From Streptomyces yatensis (GTDB lineage Bacteria > Actinomycetota > Actinomycetes > Streptomycetales > Streptomycetaceae): a DNA stretch of 64,000 nucleotides. Numbering within the stretch: the stretch's first letter is position 1; each line of letters starts with the position of its first letter. The notes below the pieces were generated by a model, which was not told the origin of the DNA, did no database searches, and worked only from the letters and a program-made list of their open reading frames with translations. The DNA is taken from assembly GCF_018069625.1 (NCBI RefSeq), contig NZ_CP072941.1, positions 8,184,001 through 8,248,000 on the forward strand, read 5' to 3'. The translations under genes and the position numbers were made by a program. Below, one piece after another: positions 23,346 through 34,084 of the stretch.

Positions 23346-26300
23346 GTGGGGACTGTGGGGTTGAGGTGGAGCTGTCGCGTGCGCGACGGTGGGATGAGTG
23401 CGGCCCGTCGCACCGTCGCGGGGGCGTCTGCCGCGGCGATCGTCGCCGTATCGCTGGTCTTGTTACCGGTTGCACCTGCGGGTGCGTTACCCGTGGCACA
23501 AGCGCTGAGTGCATCGGAGCGAGCAGTTGCAACGGGCGAGCCGGTGGAGGTGACTGCCCAGCGAGCCGAGTACTCGCAGACGTTCGCAAACCCGGACGGG
23601 ACGTTCACGCTGGAGCAGTCCTCGGTCCCGCAGCGCGTGAGAGCGGACGACGGATCATGGCGCGATGTGGACACCACGCTGGAGCGCCGCTCCGACGGCA
23701 GTGTCGGGCCCAAGAGCGTGGTGGTCGACCTGGCGTTCTCCGGGGGTGGTGACGCCAAGGACCTCCTGCGTCTGGGAACGGCTGGTAAGACGATTCGGCT
23801 TTCATGGCCTGGGCGGCAGCTTCCTGCGCCGAGGCTGGACGGGTCCACTGCCACGTATCCCGATGTGCTGGACGGAGTGGACCTTCAGCTGACAGCGACA
23901 GCAGAGGGGTATCGACAGGTTCTCGTCGTGCGGACGGCTCAGGCGGCCACCAATCCCGACCTTGAGCAGATCAAGTTGTCGGTTTCCGGGGTCGGGCTCG
24001 AAGCCGCTCCCGGCGCGGGGGGCGGGCTGCGCGCGATGGACGATGACGGCAACGCGGTGTTCAAGGGCCCGGCCGGTCAGATGTGGGACTCGGCGGGAGG
24101 TGCCGAGGGCCTCGCCGCGGACGGTCCGAAAGTCCCGAAAGCCCGGGTGACGACGGCACCGGACGAGAGAGGTCCGCAAACACGGCCCGGCGATGGTGAT
24201 GCCAGCGCAGTACTGCCCGTCACAGTGCGGGACGGTGCGGTGATCGTGAAGCCGGACCTCGGGTTGCTGCGCGGGGGCAAGACTGTCTACCCGGTCTACA
24301 TCGATCCGCCAGTCGGCCTCGGCGCCTCTGAGCGCACCAAGCTCTCGTCCGACGGGGACAGATTCTGGCAGTTCGACGGCAGCCTCGGGGTCGGCAAGTG
24401 CGGCAGTGCCAACGGCTACTCCTGCGGGGCCGGCTACGTGGACCGGATGTACTTCGAGTTCGCGCCCTCGAAGCTCGTCGGGAAGTACGTGCTGGATGCG
24501 ACCTTCCGCGCCCACGAGACATGGTCATTCGATTGCGATCCGCACTGGGTGGACTTGGAGCGCACCGACAACATCTCCGAGGGCACACGCTGGCCGGGTC
24601 CCAAGCAACTCGATCAGATGGGCGACCGCTACGTTTCCGCCGGGCGTGGCAAGAATTGCAGTCCGGAACAGCCCGACGCCTGGATCGAGTTCAACGACAA
24701 CCCCGACGAGTCGGACGAGAACCTCGCGAGCACGGTCAGGTCCTTCGCCGACGGCAAGATCTCTCGGCTCACGCTGATGCTGCGTGCGAAGGACGAATCA
24801 GACGCCACCGCATGGAAGCGATTCGAGGACAACGCGACCCTGAAGGTCACCTACGTTCCCAGACCCGGTGTGCCCACCTCGGTGGGGGTGATTCCGGGGG
24901 ACGGGACCTCCGGTTACTGCAAGACGTCCTCCTCGGATCCGCTGGTCGTCACCCGCAAGGATCCGATGGTCCAGGCACGCGTCCAGACGAGAACGCAACC
25001 GAAGAGCGGCGAGGACAAGGGCTCGCTCCAGGCCGAGTTCTGGATGGAGCGCAAACAGGACGACGGGGCATGGGACAAGGTGTGGAGCGGCTACCGACCG
25101 GACAGCGGCTGGGACCCGGACGGCACCTTGGAGAAGATGCGCACAACGGACCGGGCCGACGGTGGTTTGTACCGCTACAAGGCGCGGACGCAGTCGCACT
25201 GGGCTTACAGCGGCAAGTCGGGTGATCTGTTCTCGTCCTACTCCTCCTGGTGCTACCTGAAGATCGACTCCACCGCTCCGAAGGCACCGCAGATCACGGC
25301 GGGCAAGCCCTACACCGAGTGCCTGCCGAACCAGTGCGTGGGGATGGGCGGTCCCGGTGTGGCCGGCACGTTCTCCGTCAAGCCGAACGCCGTCGATACG
25401 GACATCACCGGCTATCGCTGGCGGTTGCTGACCACGACGGCCGCGAACACCAAACAGAGCGCCGGAGCACGGGTCACCTTGAATGTCACTCCGCCACTGT
25501 CCGGGACCCAGGTGCTGTCCGTGGAGGCCAAGGACGTACGCAATCGCTGGGGTACCCCCGCGGAGTTCACCTTCGCGGTGGCGCCGGCCGCGGGCCCTGT
25601 GGGCCGATGGCACTTCGCGGACGGGGCACCGGGTTCCGGTGTGACCAAGGCCGTCGACAGCGCCACGGAGGGGACCCGTCATGACGCCACCCTCCACGAC
25701 GAGGCGGGAACGGGCTGGTCGACCTTCGGGCGGCGGGGCGACGCCGACTATTCGCTGTGGCTGAACGACTCCTCGGCCACCAGCGGATATGCCGCCACAT
25801 CCACGGCGGCAGTGAACACCCAGGACTCATTCACCGTCTCGACCTGGGCGTACCTCACCGACTCCACCGAGAACAGGGTGGTGCTGACCGAGCCGGGAGA
25901 GGACGGCTCCGGCTTCACCCTGTACTACTCCTCCACGTACAAGAAGTGGATCTTCAACCGTACGGACAAGGACCGCAACGACCCCACATACATCCGCTCC
26001 TTCGCCAACGCGCAGAACCCTCCGCTCAAGGTCTGGACACATCTGGCCGGAGTCTTCGACACCAAGGGCGATACCGACAAGTCGAATGACACCATCCAGC
26101 TGTTCGTCAACGGGCGGCCACAAGGCGACCCTGTGGTGCTGTCGAAAGCGGCGGCCGGTTACGAGCCGTGGACCGCGAACCGTGGCCTCCAGTTCGGCCG
26201 GTCCAAGGTGGGTGGTACGTACGGTGAGTACTTCCACGGTCGCATCGACGAAACGGCCCTCTGGCAGCGCGTGCTGACCACAGAGGAGATCCGCACAGAG

Positions 26301-27083
26301 GCCCGGCTGATGGGAAGCGAGGCGCCGCCCAACGAGCTGGTGGCCATGTGGGACGCCTCCGCGGCAAAGGGAACGGAGATCACCGAAGGCACTCCGTACC
26401 CCGCAGCCGCGATGAAGCTGTCCTCCACTGGGGCGACACTGAACGAAGACGACAACGCGCTCCTCCTGGACGGAACCTCCGGCTACGCCTCCACGACGGG
26501 GCCGGTGCTCGACGAGAACGGTTCGTTCACGGCCTCGGCCCGCGTACGCCTCGACAGTGCCAAGCTCTCCGGCAAGCCCATCGGCTACGAAGCCCAGGTG
26601 ACCGGGCAGCGGACGGGCACCGAATCCTCCTGGGCGCTGTGGGTGACCAAGCCGGCGGAAGACACCTATCGATGGCGCTTCACCCGCACAAGCGTCGATG
26701 GCACCGGCAAGGCGACCCAGAGCGCTTCCGTACCCGGAGAGGAAAACGCCGAGCTGGACACCTGGGTGCAGGTGACGGGGGTCTTCGACGCCCAGGAGGC
26801 CCGGGAATGGACCGACCCGGACGACCCGGAGAAGACCGAGACCCGGTACGGGAAAGTGCACCTGTACGTCGGGGATTCCGACCAGGAGCCTCTGGACCGG
26901 GCCGGTTTCACGGCCGAACAGCAAGGCACCGGTGAGCTGGCCCTGGGCCGGGGGACTGGGGGCGGCAGCACGGCCCACTATCTGCCCGGGGCCGTGGAGG
27001 AGCTGAGGATCTGGGCGGGAGCCATGAGCGCCGAACAGGTTCGCTCGCAGGTCCTGGATGCCGGACCACTGGAGAACTCGTGA
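23346..27083 (+). CDS. secreted LamG-domain protein, partner of the Rhs toxin
   Basis: The 1245-aa protein begins with a signal peptide (RRTVAGASAAAIVAVSLVLLPVAPAGA). GTG 23346 or ATG 23394 could start it; neither has a strong ribosome site. Residues ~50-480 are a beta-rich region with a DNRLRE-like part (FAPSKLVGKYVLDATFRAHETWSFDC, with paired Cys). After a fibronectin-like linker come two concanavalin/LamG jellyroll domains, about 755-990 and 1010-1240 (SFTVSTWAYL...RVVLTEPG, HGRIDETALW; later GAVEELRIWAG). It is followed after ~65 bp by the giant Rhs gene. This LamG-Rhs order is common in Streptomyces, where the first protein is thought to help display or deliver the second; that is inference. 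Confidence 0.85.
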   Translation: MGTVGLRWSCRVRDGGMSAARRTVAGASAAAIVAVSLVLLPVAPAGALPVAQALSASERAVATGEPVEVTAQRAEYSQTFANPDGTFTLEQSSVPQRVRADDGSWRDVDTTLERRSDGSVGPKSVVVDLAFSGGGDAKDLLRLGTAGKTIRLSWPGRQLPAPRLDGSTATYPDVLDGVDLQLTATAEGYRQVLVVRTAQAATNPDLEQIKLSVSGVGLEAAPGAGGGLRAMDDDGNAVFKGPAGQMWDSAGGAEGLAADGPKVPKARVTTAPDERGPQTRPGDGDASAVLPVTVRDGAVIVKPDLGLLRGGKTVYPVYIDPPVGLGASERTKLSSDGDRFWQFDGSLGVGKCGSANGYSCGAGYVDRMYFEFAPSKLVGKYVLDATFRAHETWSFDCDPHWVDLERTDNISEGTRWPGPKQLDQMGDRYVSAGRGKNCSPEQPDAWIEFNDNPDESDENLASTVRSFADGKISRLTLMLRAKDESDATAWKRFEDNATLKVTYVPRPGVPTSVGVIPGDGTSGYCKTSSSDPLVVTRKDPMVQARVQTRTQPKSGEDKGSLQAEFWMERKQDDGAWDKVWSGYRPDSGWDPDGTLEKMRTTDRADGGLYRYKARTQSHWAYSGKSGDLFSSYSSWCYLKIDSTAPKAPQITAGKPYTECLPNQCVGMGGPGVAGTFSVKPNAVDTDITGYRWRLLTTTAANTKQSAGARVTLNVTPPLSGTQVLSVEAKDVRNRWGTPAEFTFAVAPAAGPVGRWHFADGAPGSGVTKAVDSATEGTRHDATLHDEAGTGWSTFGRRGDADYSLWLNDSSATSGYAATSTAAVNTQDSFTVSTWAYLTDSTENRVVLTEPGEDGSGFTLYYSSTYKKWIFNRTDKDRNDPTYIRSFANAQNPPLKVWTHLAGVFDTKGDTDKSNDTIQLFVNGRPQGDPVVLSKAAAGYEPWTANRGLQFGRSKVGGTYGEYFHGRIDETALWQRVLTTEEIRTEARLMGSEAPPNELVAMWDASAAKGTEITEGTPYPAAAMKLSSTGATLNEDDNALLLDGTSGYASTTGPVLDENGSFTASARVRLDSAKLSGKPIGYEAQVTGQRTGTESSWALWVTKPAEDTYRWRFTRTSVDGTGKATQSASVPGEENAELDTWVQVTGVFDAQEAREWTDPDDPEKTETRYGKVHLYVGDSDQEPLDRAGFTAEQQGTGELALGRGTGGGSTAHYLPGAVEELRIWAGAMSAEQVRSQVLDAGPLENS

Positions 27084-27147
27084 TAGCCGGCCGCCGTGGC
27101 GGACGGCCGACGAGGCGGGACAACGAGCGCGGTGCGGACCGCACGCG

Positions 27148-30100
27148 ATGGGATGGGGAGTGAAACGGATCGTGTCGGCCCGTGTCTTAGTCAGAAGTAG
27201 AGCGCGGAGAGACCGCTGGCTGGGGCGCGTCGCCGCGGTGGCCGGCTTGTCGCTGGTGCCGGGACTGCTGTCACCGGTCACGTTCGAGTCAGAAGCCAAA
27301 GGGCTTGGCAGACCCAAGCTGGAGGCCCCGCGGGCGGACGAGGTCATACCCCTCTCTCCGAAGACGGACCGCAGGACTGCCGCCCTGGTGAAGGAGAGCG
27401 AGGCGGCAGACCGTTCGGCCGCTGAGGCGGCGCGCCGCGACCAGGCCAGGAAGGTGACCTGGCCGAAGGCCGGTACCGCGCGCTTGGCGTTATCCGGCAG
27501 TGGCTCGGCCACGGCCCGGCCGGGTGGCCTGCCGGTCACCCTCGGTACGGTGGGCAGGAAGGCCCAGGGCAGGAAGGCCCACGCCACTCCCAGTCTGAGC
27601 GTCCAGGTGATGGACGAAGGCCGAGCCCGGAAGGCCGGGGTCAAGGGCGTGCTTCTGAAGGCCGTCGCCTCGGCCAAGGGGGGTAGCACGAAGCTCGGCA
27701 TCAGCTACGCGGGCTTCGCCGCGGCATACGGCGGTGACTGGGCCGGACGTCTGACCCTCGTGCAGCTACCGGCGTGCGCGCTGACGACACCACAGAAGGC
27801 CGTCTGCCGTACGCAGAGCCCCCTTCGGGCGGTCAACAAGCGGCACAAGGAACAGCTCTCCACACCGCTCACCTTCGCCGCGAGGCCGGGCGGCGAGGTG
27901 AAGGTCCTGGCGGTGGCCGCCGCCGCCAAATCCGGCGGTGGCGACTACAAGGCGACGCCGCTTTCCGCCTCGTCCACGTGGGAGTCGGGTGGCTCCTCGG
28001 GCTCCTTCACATGGACGTATCCGCTGGGCATGCCTCCGGCAGCGGCCGGGCCCGCACCGGATCTGTCGATCTCGTACGACTCCGGCAGCGTCGACGGACG
28101 AACGGCGAACACCAACAACCAGGGCTCCTGGATCGGTGAGGGATTCGATCTCACCTCGTCGTACATCGAGCGCAAGTACGGCAGTTGCAACGACGACGGA
28201 CAGGACGACAAGTTCGATCTGTGCTGGAAGTACGACAACGCCTCGCTCGTGCTCAACGGCAAGGCGACGGAACTGGTGAAGGACGACACCAGCGGCACGT
28301 GGCGGCTGAAGAACGACGACGCCTCCACCGTCCAGCACTCCACCGGTGCCGACAACGGAGACGACAACGGCGAGTACTGGACCGTCACCACGGGCGACGG
28401 CAGCAAGTACGTCTTCGGACTCAACAAGCTGGACGGCGCGGCCGCGGACGACCGCACGGCGTCGGTCTGGACGGTGCCGGTCTTCGGCGACGACGAGGGA
28501 GAGCCTGGCTACTCCTCGGGCTCGTCCTTCGGTGAGCGTGACAAGAAGCAGGCGTGGCGCTGGAACCTCGACTACGTCGAGGACACCCACAACAACGCCA
28601 TGACGTACTGGTACAACGCCGAGCACAACAACTACGCCAAGAACGGCAAGGACGACCCCGGCACCGACTACATACGCGGCGGCTATCTCAGGGAGATCCG
28701 CTACGGGCAGCGCGCCGATGCTCTGTTCTCCGCGACCCCCTCTGCCTCGAACAAGGTCACGTTCACCGTCGCGGAACGCTGCATGGCCTCCGGTACAGGC
28801 TGTGACTCGCTGAACGAGGATCACCGTGACAACTGGCCGGACGTGCCCTTCGACGCGGTGTGCAAGGACGGTGACAAGTGCACCGGAAACGTCGGCCCTT
28901 CCTTCTTCACGCGCAAGCGCCTGACGGACATCACCACGTACTTCTGGAACGTGGCCGCTGCCACACCCGGTTATGAACCCGTCGACTCCTGGGCGCTCAA
29001 GCAGACCTATCTCGACCCGGGCGACACGGGCGACTCGTCCGATCAGTCCTTGTGGCTGGACGAGATCAAGCGCACCGGCAAGCGCGGCAGTGACATCTCT
29101 CTGGACCCGGTGAAGTTCACTCACACCTGGCTCACGAACCGTGTGGACGGTGCGACGGACGACATTCTGTCGCTGGACAAGCCACGGGTGAAGACCATCA
29201 CCTCCGAGGCCGGTGCCCAGACCGTCGTCGACTACGCGGAAGCCGACTGCGTCGCGGGCCGGACGATGCCGAAGGCGGATGAGAACACCAAGCGCTGCTT
29301 CCCGGTCTACTGGTCACCCAACGGTGCGGCCGATCCGCAACTCGACTGGTTTCAGAAGTATCCGGTGACCGGTGTGCGGACCACCGACCCCAAGGGCGGC
29401 TCCGAAGCCGTTGCCCACTCCTACACGTACGAGGGAGGCGCGGCCTGGCACTACAACGACGACCCGATGACGCCGGCGAAGCAACGCACCTGGTCCGAGT
29501 GGCGAGGTTACGGCAAGGTCATCCACCGAACCGGCGCAGGCGACAGTACGCAGTCCAGGGCCGTCACCGTCTACATGCGCGGCATGGACGGCGACCGCGT
29601 ATTGAATTCCGACGGCAAGAGCGTCGATCCGGACAAGCGGAAAACGGTCACGGTCAAGGGAGTCACGGCCGCCGAGATCACCGACTCCGACCCGTACGCC
29701 GGTTTCACACGGGAGTCGGTGACCTACAACGGCGACGCCGAGGTGTCCGGCAGCATCAGCGACCCGTGGTCCAGGCGCACCGCCACCCAGCACAAGTCCT
29801 ACGCGGACACCGAGGCATACTACGTTCGGACCAGGGCCACCCACGATCGCACCAGGATCACCAGCGGCATCAGCCCGGTGGACAGGGTCCGCACCCAGAC
29901 CACCACCTACGACGACTTCGGGATGCCCGCCACCGTCGAGGACAGCGGTGACGACGCGGTCAGTGGTGACGAGACCTGCACCCGCAACTGGTACGCACGC
30001 AACGACAAGGCGGGCATCAGCTCACTGATCGCGCGCGCCCAGACCGTGTCGCGGAAGTGCTCGGTCACGGCCGCTGACCTCGATCTTCCCGCTGACTCCT

Positions 30101-33100
30101 CGCGTCGCGGTGACGTCGTCTCTGATGTGGCCACCGCGTACGACAGCACCACCTGGTCGGAGGACCAGACCCCCACCCGAGGAGAAATCCGCTGGACCGG
30201 CCGTGCCAAGGGCTACGCCGACAGCAACGACCCCAGCTGGCAGAAGGTCGAGACCACGACCTACGACACGCTGGGGCGGCCGAAGACTGTCAAGGACGCT
30301 CTCGACCGCACCACCGCCACCACCGCCTACGCGCCCGAGACGGCCGGTCCGCTGACCTCCACCGTGGCCGCCGATGCCAGGGGCTTCTCGACCATCACCA
30401 CGGTCGATCCGGCGCGGGGTTCGCCGCTCAAGGTCACCGACCCCAACAAGAAGATCACCGAGACCGAGTACGACAGCCTCGGCCGGGTGACCAAGGTGTG
30501 GCTGCCCAACCGGTCCAGTGCCGTCAAGGAGAAGCCCAACTACGTATACGGCTACAAGGTCACCAACGCATCCCTCCCGTGGATCTCCACGGGCACACTC
30601 AAGGGCGACGGCTCCGGGTACAACACCACCTACGAGATCTTCGACAGCCTGCTGCGCCCCCGTCAGACGCAGGAGCCCTCGCCGGTCGGCGGGCGGGTCA
30701 TCGCGCAGACGCTGTACGACGACCGTGGTCTGGCCGTCTCTTCGCAAGCCGACATCTGGGACGAGAAGAACGGGCCGTCGGGCGAGGCGGTGGAAACCGA
30801 CGGCGGTCAGGCACCCACCCAGACCGACACGAAGTACGACGGCGCCGGCCGCCCGGTCCAGGCGGTCACCAAGGTCCGCGGCGCCGACCGCTGGACCACG
30901 ACGACCACCTACACCGGTGACACCGCCGCGACCACCGCCCCGGCGGGCGGGTCAGCCGTCGCCGAGGTCACCAACGCCCTGGGGCGGGTCACCGAGCGGC
31001 GTGAGTACCCGGGCACCAGCCCGACCGGCACGAAGTACACGACCACGAAGTTCACCTACACACCGGACGGCGACCAGAAGACCATCGCCGGCCCGGACAA
31101 CGCCACATGGACCTACACCTACGACCTCTTCGGCCGGCTGAGCACGGCTGACGACCCCGACAAGGGCAAGACGTCCACGCACTACGACGAGCTCGACCAC
31201 ATCAGCTCCACGGACGACGCGAACAAGAACACCCTGCTGTACGAGTACGACGAACTCGGCCGCAGAACCGGCATGTGGCAGTCCTCCAAGACGGCCGCCA
31301 ACAAGCTGGCGTCCTGGACCTTCGACACCGCCGCAATGGGGCAGCAGGACTCGGCGACCCGCTATGAAGGCGGCGTCGACGGCAAGGCGTACACCCGTAA
31401 AGTCACGAAATACAACAGCCTGTACCAGCCGACCAGCTCCCAGCTCCTCCTGCCGGGGAACGACCCGCTCGTACAGGCCGGCGTACCCTCCACACTGGCC
31501 TTCTCCACCGACTACAGGCTCGACGGCACGGTCAAGAAGACCGGAGAGCCGGCCGTGGGTGGGCTGTCGGGCGAGTCGGTCTCCTATACCTACAACGCGA
31601 CCGGTCAGCAGCTCACCGCCACGGGCGCTTCCAGTTATCTGCTGGAAGCCGTCTATTCCCCTGTCGGGGACCTGCGCCAGTTGGAGCTGGGAACATCCCC
31701 CGCCTCGGACAGCAAGAAGCTGTACACGAGCTATGAGTACGAGGACGGGACCCGACGCCTGACCCGCGGCTTCACACGTGATGAGACCTACGGATACCTG
31801 CTGCAGGACCTGAAGTACACGCAGGATGACGCCGGGAACGTGACGTCGATCTTCGACAGCACGAACCTCGGCGGTACCGGCAAGGCCGACTACCAATGCT
31901 TCGGCTACGACGGCTACCGGCGCCTGGCCGAGGCGTGGACACCGAAGGCGGCGGACTGCGCGGATTCCGGCCGGACCACCGCGAACCTCGGCGGCGCCGC
32001 CCCGTACTGGACGTCCTACACCTACAACGTGGCGGGCCAGCGAGAATCCGAGACCCGGCACGCGGTAGCGGGCGATACGACGACAACCTACGCGTACGGC
32101 ACGGCCAAGGGGCAGCCGCACCCATTGGCCGGGACCCGCACGACCAAGCCGGGAAGCACACCACCCGCAACGGCCGCGTACACATACGACGCCGCAGGCA
32201 ACACGACCACACGGCCGGGCACCCAGGCCGAACAGACCCTGGCCTGGAACACGGAAGGCAGACTCGCGGCCTCCTCAGAACCTGCGAAGGGCGGGAAGGC
32301 GGCCACGGGGACCGGCTACCTCTACGACGCCGACGGCGAGCTCCTCATCCGCCGTGCCACGACGGCTGACGGGGACACGGTCCTCTACCTGGGCGCCACC
32401 GAGGTCCGTCTCACTGCCCAGGGCTCGGCGAAGACCTTGACCGGCACCCGCTATTACACCGGCGCCGGGCAGACCATCGCGGAGCGCACCGGCGCAAAGG
32501 GCCAGTCCACCACGGAGCTGACCTTCCTCGCCGCCGACCACCACGGCACCGGCACCCTGGCCGTCGACGTCGGTACCCGTGCGGTCACCAAGCGCTACAC
32601 CACCCCCTTCGGCGCTCCGCGCGGTACCAAGCCCACCACATGGCCGGACGACAAGGCGTTCCTCGGCAAGCCGGCCGACGGCGTCACCGGCCTCACCCAC
32701 ATCGGCGCCCGCGAATACGACCCCGTCACCGGCCAATTCCTCAGCCTCGACCCGCTCCTCACCCCCGATCAGGGGCAGTCCCTCAACGGCTACAGCTATG
32801 CCAACCAGAATCCGGTCACTGACTCGGATCCCACGGGCCTCTGTGTAGACCCCGGCAACGGGCACTGCATGCCGACCAACGGCGGAGACGCAGGTAAAGA
32901 CGCCCCACCGGAGAACCACTACCCCAGCGGTGGTGGTCGGCACCATGGCGGCGGCGGCGGTGGCGGAGGCGGCGGTGGTGGGGGTGGGGGCACGGCGTCC
33001 ACTTCAGCTTCCTACCCGACGCCCATGCCCAGTCCGGGACCTCCACCTGTGCCCGGCCCCTATCACGATGAGAAAGCCGGCACGGGACTGTTCAGTGCCT

Positions 33101-34068
33101 TAAAACTGGCGGTGGACTTCTTCGGCCCGGACACATCGGAATGGAAGAGGTGCGGAGACTTCAAACTCTCCGGATGTCTTTGGGCTGCGGCTGATCTGCC
33201 GGGCCCGGGGAAGGCCCTCAAGGGCGTCAAGATCTGGAAGAAGGCACGGAAGGCCGAGAAGAAGGCTGACGATGCGGTCGACACAGCCGAGAAGGTGGTC
33301 GAGAAGTGTCACAGCTTCACCGAAGAAACCCAGGTCGAACTCGCAGACGGCGGCCACAGTGACATCGAGGACATCAAGGTCGGCGATAAGGTTCTCGCCA
33401 CCGATCCCGAAACCGGGAAGAGCGAGGCCCGCCCGGTCGTTGCGACGATCGTCACCAACGATGACAAGGACTTCACCGACCTCACAGTGAAGACCGGTGA
33501 CCGACCCGCGTCGATCATCGCCACCGACACCCACCCGTTCTGGGTAACGAGCGAGGCCCGCTGGGTGGACGCCGGCGACGTCATCACCGGAATGCGGCTC
33601 CGCACGGACAAGGGCGAGGCCGTGACGGTTGTCTCCGTGCGTCACTTCACGAAGCTGCAACGCACCTACGACCTCACAGTCAGTAGAACCCACACGTACT
33701 ATGTGCTGGCGGGGCCTACGCCGGTCCTCGTTCACAACAGCAACTGCGGCATTCGCCAACACGACAAAGCCCGCGGCGCTGCCGGTGTCGATGAAATGAC
33801 AGAGACGTTTGAGGAGTTCTACAACAAGTCTGATATCTACAGCGAGAGCTACGGGAATGGACTTGATTTGTGGACCCCTTACGGCAGGCGTCAAGTGGAT
33901 ATCGCGGTCAGGAATCCAGACGGAAACCTTCACCTTTATGAGGTGAAGGTGAATAAATCGAATTACACCAGGGGTCAGCGAAGGAAGGACGAATGGCTAG
34001 CGAAGACGTACGGGTTTGAAACCTCGGTCGTCCGGCGCGGTACAGAGTGTCCAATCTGCAACCCCTAA
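27148..34068 (+). CDS. Rhs/YD-repeat polymorphic toxin with HINT domain and nuclease-like tip
   Basis: About 2306 aa from the ATG at 27148; GTGs at 27160 and 27175 are alternatives and no start has a good ribosome site. A basic leader plus hydrophobic segment (LGRVAAVAGLSLVPGLL) indicates export. Residues ~300-1850 form the Rhs shell with many YD repeats (YDTLGRPKTVKDALDR, YDELGRRTGMW) and the core motif LTHIGAREYDPVTGQFLSLDPLL near 1860. A 15-Gly run follows, then a HINT autoprocessing domain and a 109-aa C-terminal toxin. Such proteins encapsulate a toxin that is released into competing cells. The toxin tip is less GC-rich than the rest, indicating exchange. Confidence 0.92.
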   Translation: MGWGVKRIVSARVLVRSRARRDRWLGRVAAVAGLSLVPGLLSPVTFESEAKGLGRPKLEAPRADEVIPLSPKTDRRTAALVKESEAADRSAAEAARRDQARKVTWPKAGTARLALSGSGSATARPGGLPVTLGTVGRKAQGRKAHATPSLSVQVMDEGRARKAGVKGVLLKAVASAKGGSTKLGISYAGFAAAYGGDWAGRLTLVQLPACALTTPQKAVCRTQSPLRAVNKRHKEQLSTPLTFAARPGGEVKVLAVAAAAKSGGGDYKATPLSASSTWESGGSSGSFTWTYPLGMPPAAAGPAPDLSISYDSGSVDGRTANTNNQGSWIGEGFDLTSSYIERKYGSCNDDGQDDKFDLCWKYDNASLVLNGKATELVKDDTSGTWRLKNDDASTVQHSTGADNGDDNGEYWTVTTGDGSKYVFGLNKLDGAAADDRTASVWTVPVFGDDEGEPGYSSGSSFGERDKKQAWRWNLDYVEDTHNNAMTYWYNAEHNNYAKNGKDDPGTDYIRGGYLREIRYGQRADALFSATPSASNKVTFTVAERCMASGTGCDSLNEDHRDNWPDVPFDAVCKDGDKCTGNVGPSFFTRKRLTDITTYFWNVAAATPGYEPVDSWALKQTYLDPGDTGDSSDQSLWLDEIKRTGKRGSDISLDPVKFTHTWLTNRVDGATDDILSLDKPRVKTITSEAGAQTVVDYAEADCVAGRTMPKADENTKRCFPVYWSPNGAADPQLDWFQKYPVTGVRTTDPKGGSEAVAHSYTYEGGAAWHYNDDPMTPAKQRTWSEWRGYGKVIHRTGAGDSTQSRAVTVYMRGMDGDRVLNSDGKSVDPDKRKTVTVKGVTAAEITDSDPYAGFTRESVTYNGDAEVSGSISDPWSRRTATQHKSYADTEAYYVRTRATHDRTRITSGISPVDRVRTQTTTYDDFGMPATVEDSGDDAVSGDETCTRNWYARNDKAGISSLIARAQTVSRKCSVTAADLDLPADSSRRGDVVSDVATAYDSTTWSEDQTPTRGEIRWTGRAKGYADSNDPSWQKVETTTYDTLGRPKTVKDALDRTTATTAYAPETAGPLTSTVAADARGFSTITTVDPARGSPLKVTDPNKKITETEYDSLGRVTKVWLPNRSSAVKEKPNYVYGYKVTNASLPWISTGTLKGDGSGYNTTYEIFDSLLRPRQTQEPSPVGGRVIAQTLYDDRGLAVSSQADIWDEKNGPSGEAVETDGGQAPTQTDTKYDGAGRPVQAVTKVRGADRWTTTTTYTGDTAATTAPAGGSAVAEVTNALGRVTERREYPGTSPTGTKYTTTKFTYTPDGDQKTIAGPDNATWTYTYDLFGRLSTADDPDKGKTSTHYDELDHISSTDDANKNTLLYEYDELGRRTGMWQSSKTAANKLASWTFDTAAMGQQDSATRYEGGVDGKAYTRKVTKYNSLYQPTSSQLLLPGNDPLVQAGVPSTLAFSTDYRLDGTVKKTGEPAVGGLSGESVSYTYNATGQQLTATGASSYLLEAVYSPVGDLRQLELGTSPASDSKKLYTSYEYEDGTRRLTRGFTRDETYGYLLQDLKYTQDDAGNVTSIFDSTNLGGTGKADYQCFGYDGYRRLAEAWTPKAADCADSGRTTANLGGAAPYWTSYTYNVAGQRESETRHAVAGDTTTTYAYGTAKGQPHPLAGTRTTKPGSTPPATAAYTYDAAGNTTTRPGTQAEQTLAWNTEGRLAASSEPAKGGKAATGTGYLYDADGELLIRRATTADGDTVLYLGATEVRLTAQGSAKTLTGTRYYTGAGQTIAERTGAKGQSTTELTFLAADHHGTGTLAVDVGTRAVTKRYTTPFGAPRGTKPTTWPDDKAFLGKPADGVTGLTHIGAREYDPVTGQFLSLDPLLTPDQGQSLNGYSYANQNPVTDSDPTGLCVDPGNGHCMPTNGGDAGKDAPPENHYPSGGGRHHGGGGGGGGGGGGGGGTASTSASYPTPMPSPGPPPVPGPYHDEKAGTGLFSALKLAVDFFGPDTSEWKRCGDFKLSGCLWAAADLPGPGKALKGVKIWKKARKAEKKADDAVDTAEKVVEKCHSFTEETQVELADGGHSDIEDIKVGDKVLATDPETGKSEARPVVATIVTNDDKDFTDLTVKTGDRPASIIATDTHPFWVTSEARWVDAGDVITGMRLRTDKGEAVTVVSVRHFTKLQRTYDLTVSRTHTYYVLAGPTPVLVHNSNCGIRQHDKARGAAGVDEMTETFEEFYNKSDIYSESYGNGLDLWTPYGRRQVDIAVRNPDGNLHLYEVKVNKSNYTRGQRRKDEWLAKTYGFETSVVRRGTECPICNP
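33307..33738 (+). other. HINT (intein/hedgehog-like) domain of the Rhs toxin
   Basis: Residues 2054-2197 start with Cys in CHSFTEETQVEL. They contain DIKVGDKVLATDPETG and the block-B TDTHPFWV, and end VLVHN followed by Ser. All splicing-type landmarks are present (Cys1, T-x-x-H, terminal His-Asn), so self-cleavage to free the toxin is expected. Confidence 0.88.
33739..34065 (+). other. C-terminal toxin domain, PD-(D/E)xK nuclease-like
   Basis: The 109-residue tip has FEEFYNK, then RQVDIAVRNPDG followed by LYEVKVNKSNYTRGQRRKDEWL. An Asp, a short hairpin and Glu-Val-Lys match the D-(x)n-ExK core of restriction-endonuclease-fold toxins, with trailing Gln/Arg. This is a fold inference from motifs; the substrate (DNA or RNA) is unknown. 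Confidence 0.65.
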
Positions 34069-34084
34069 CCTGAGAGGATGGCCT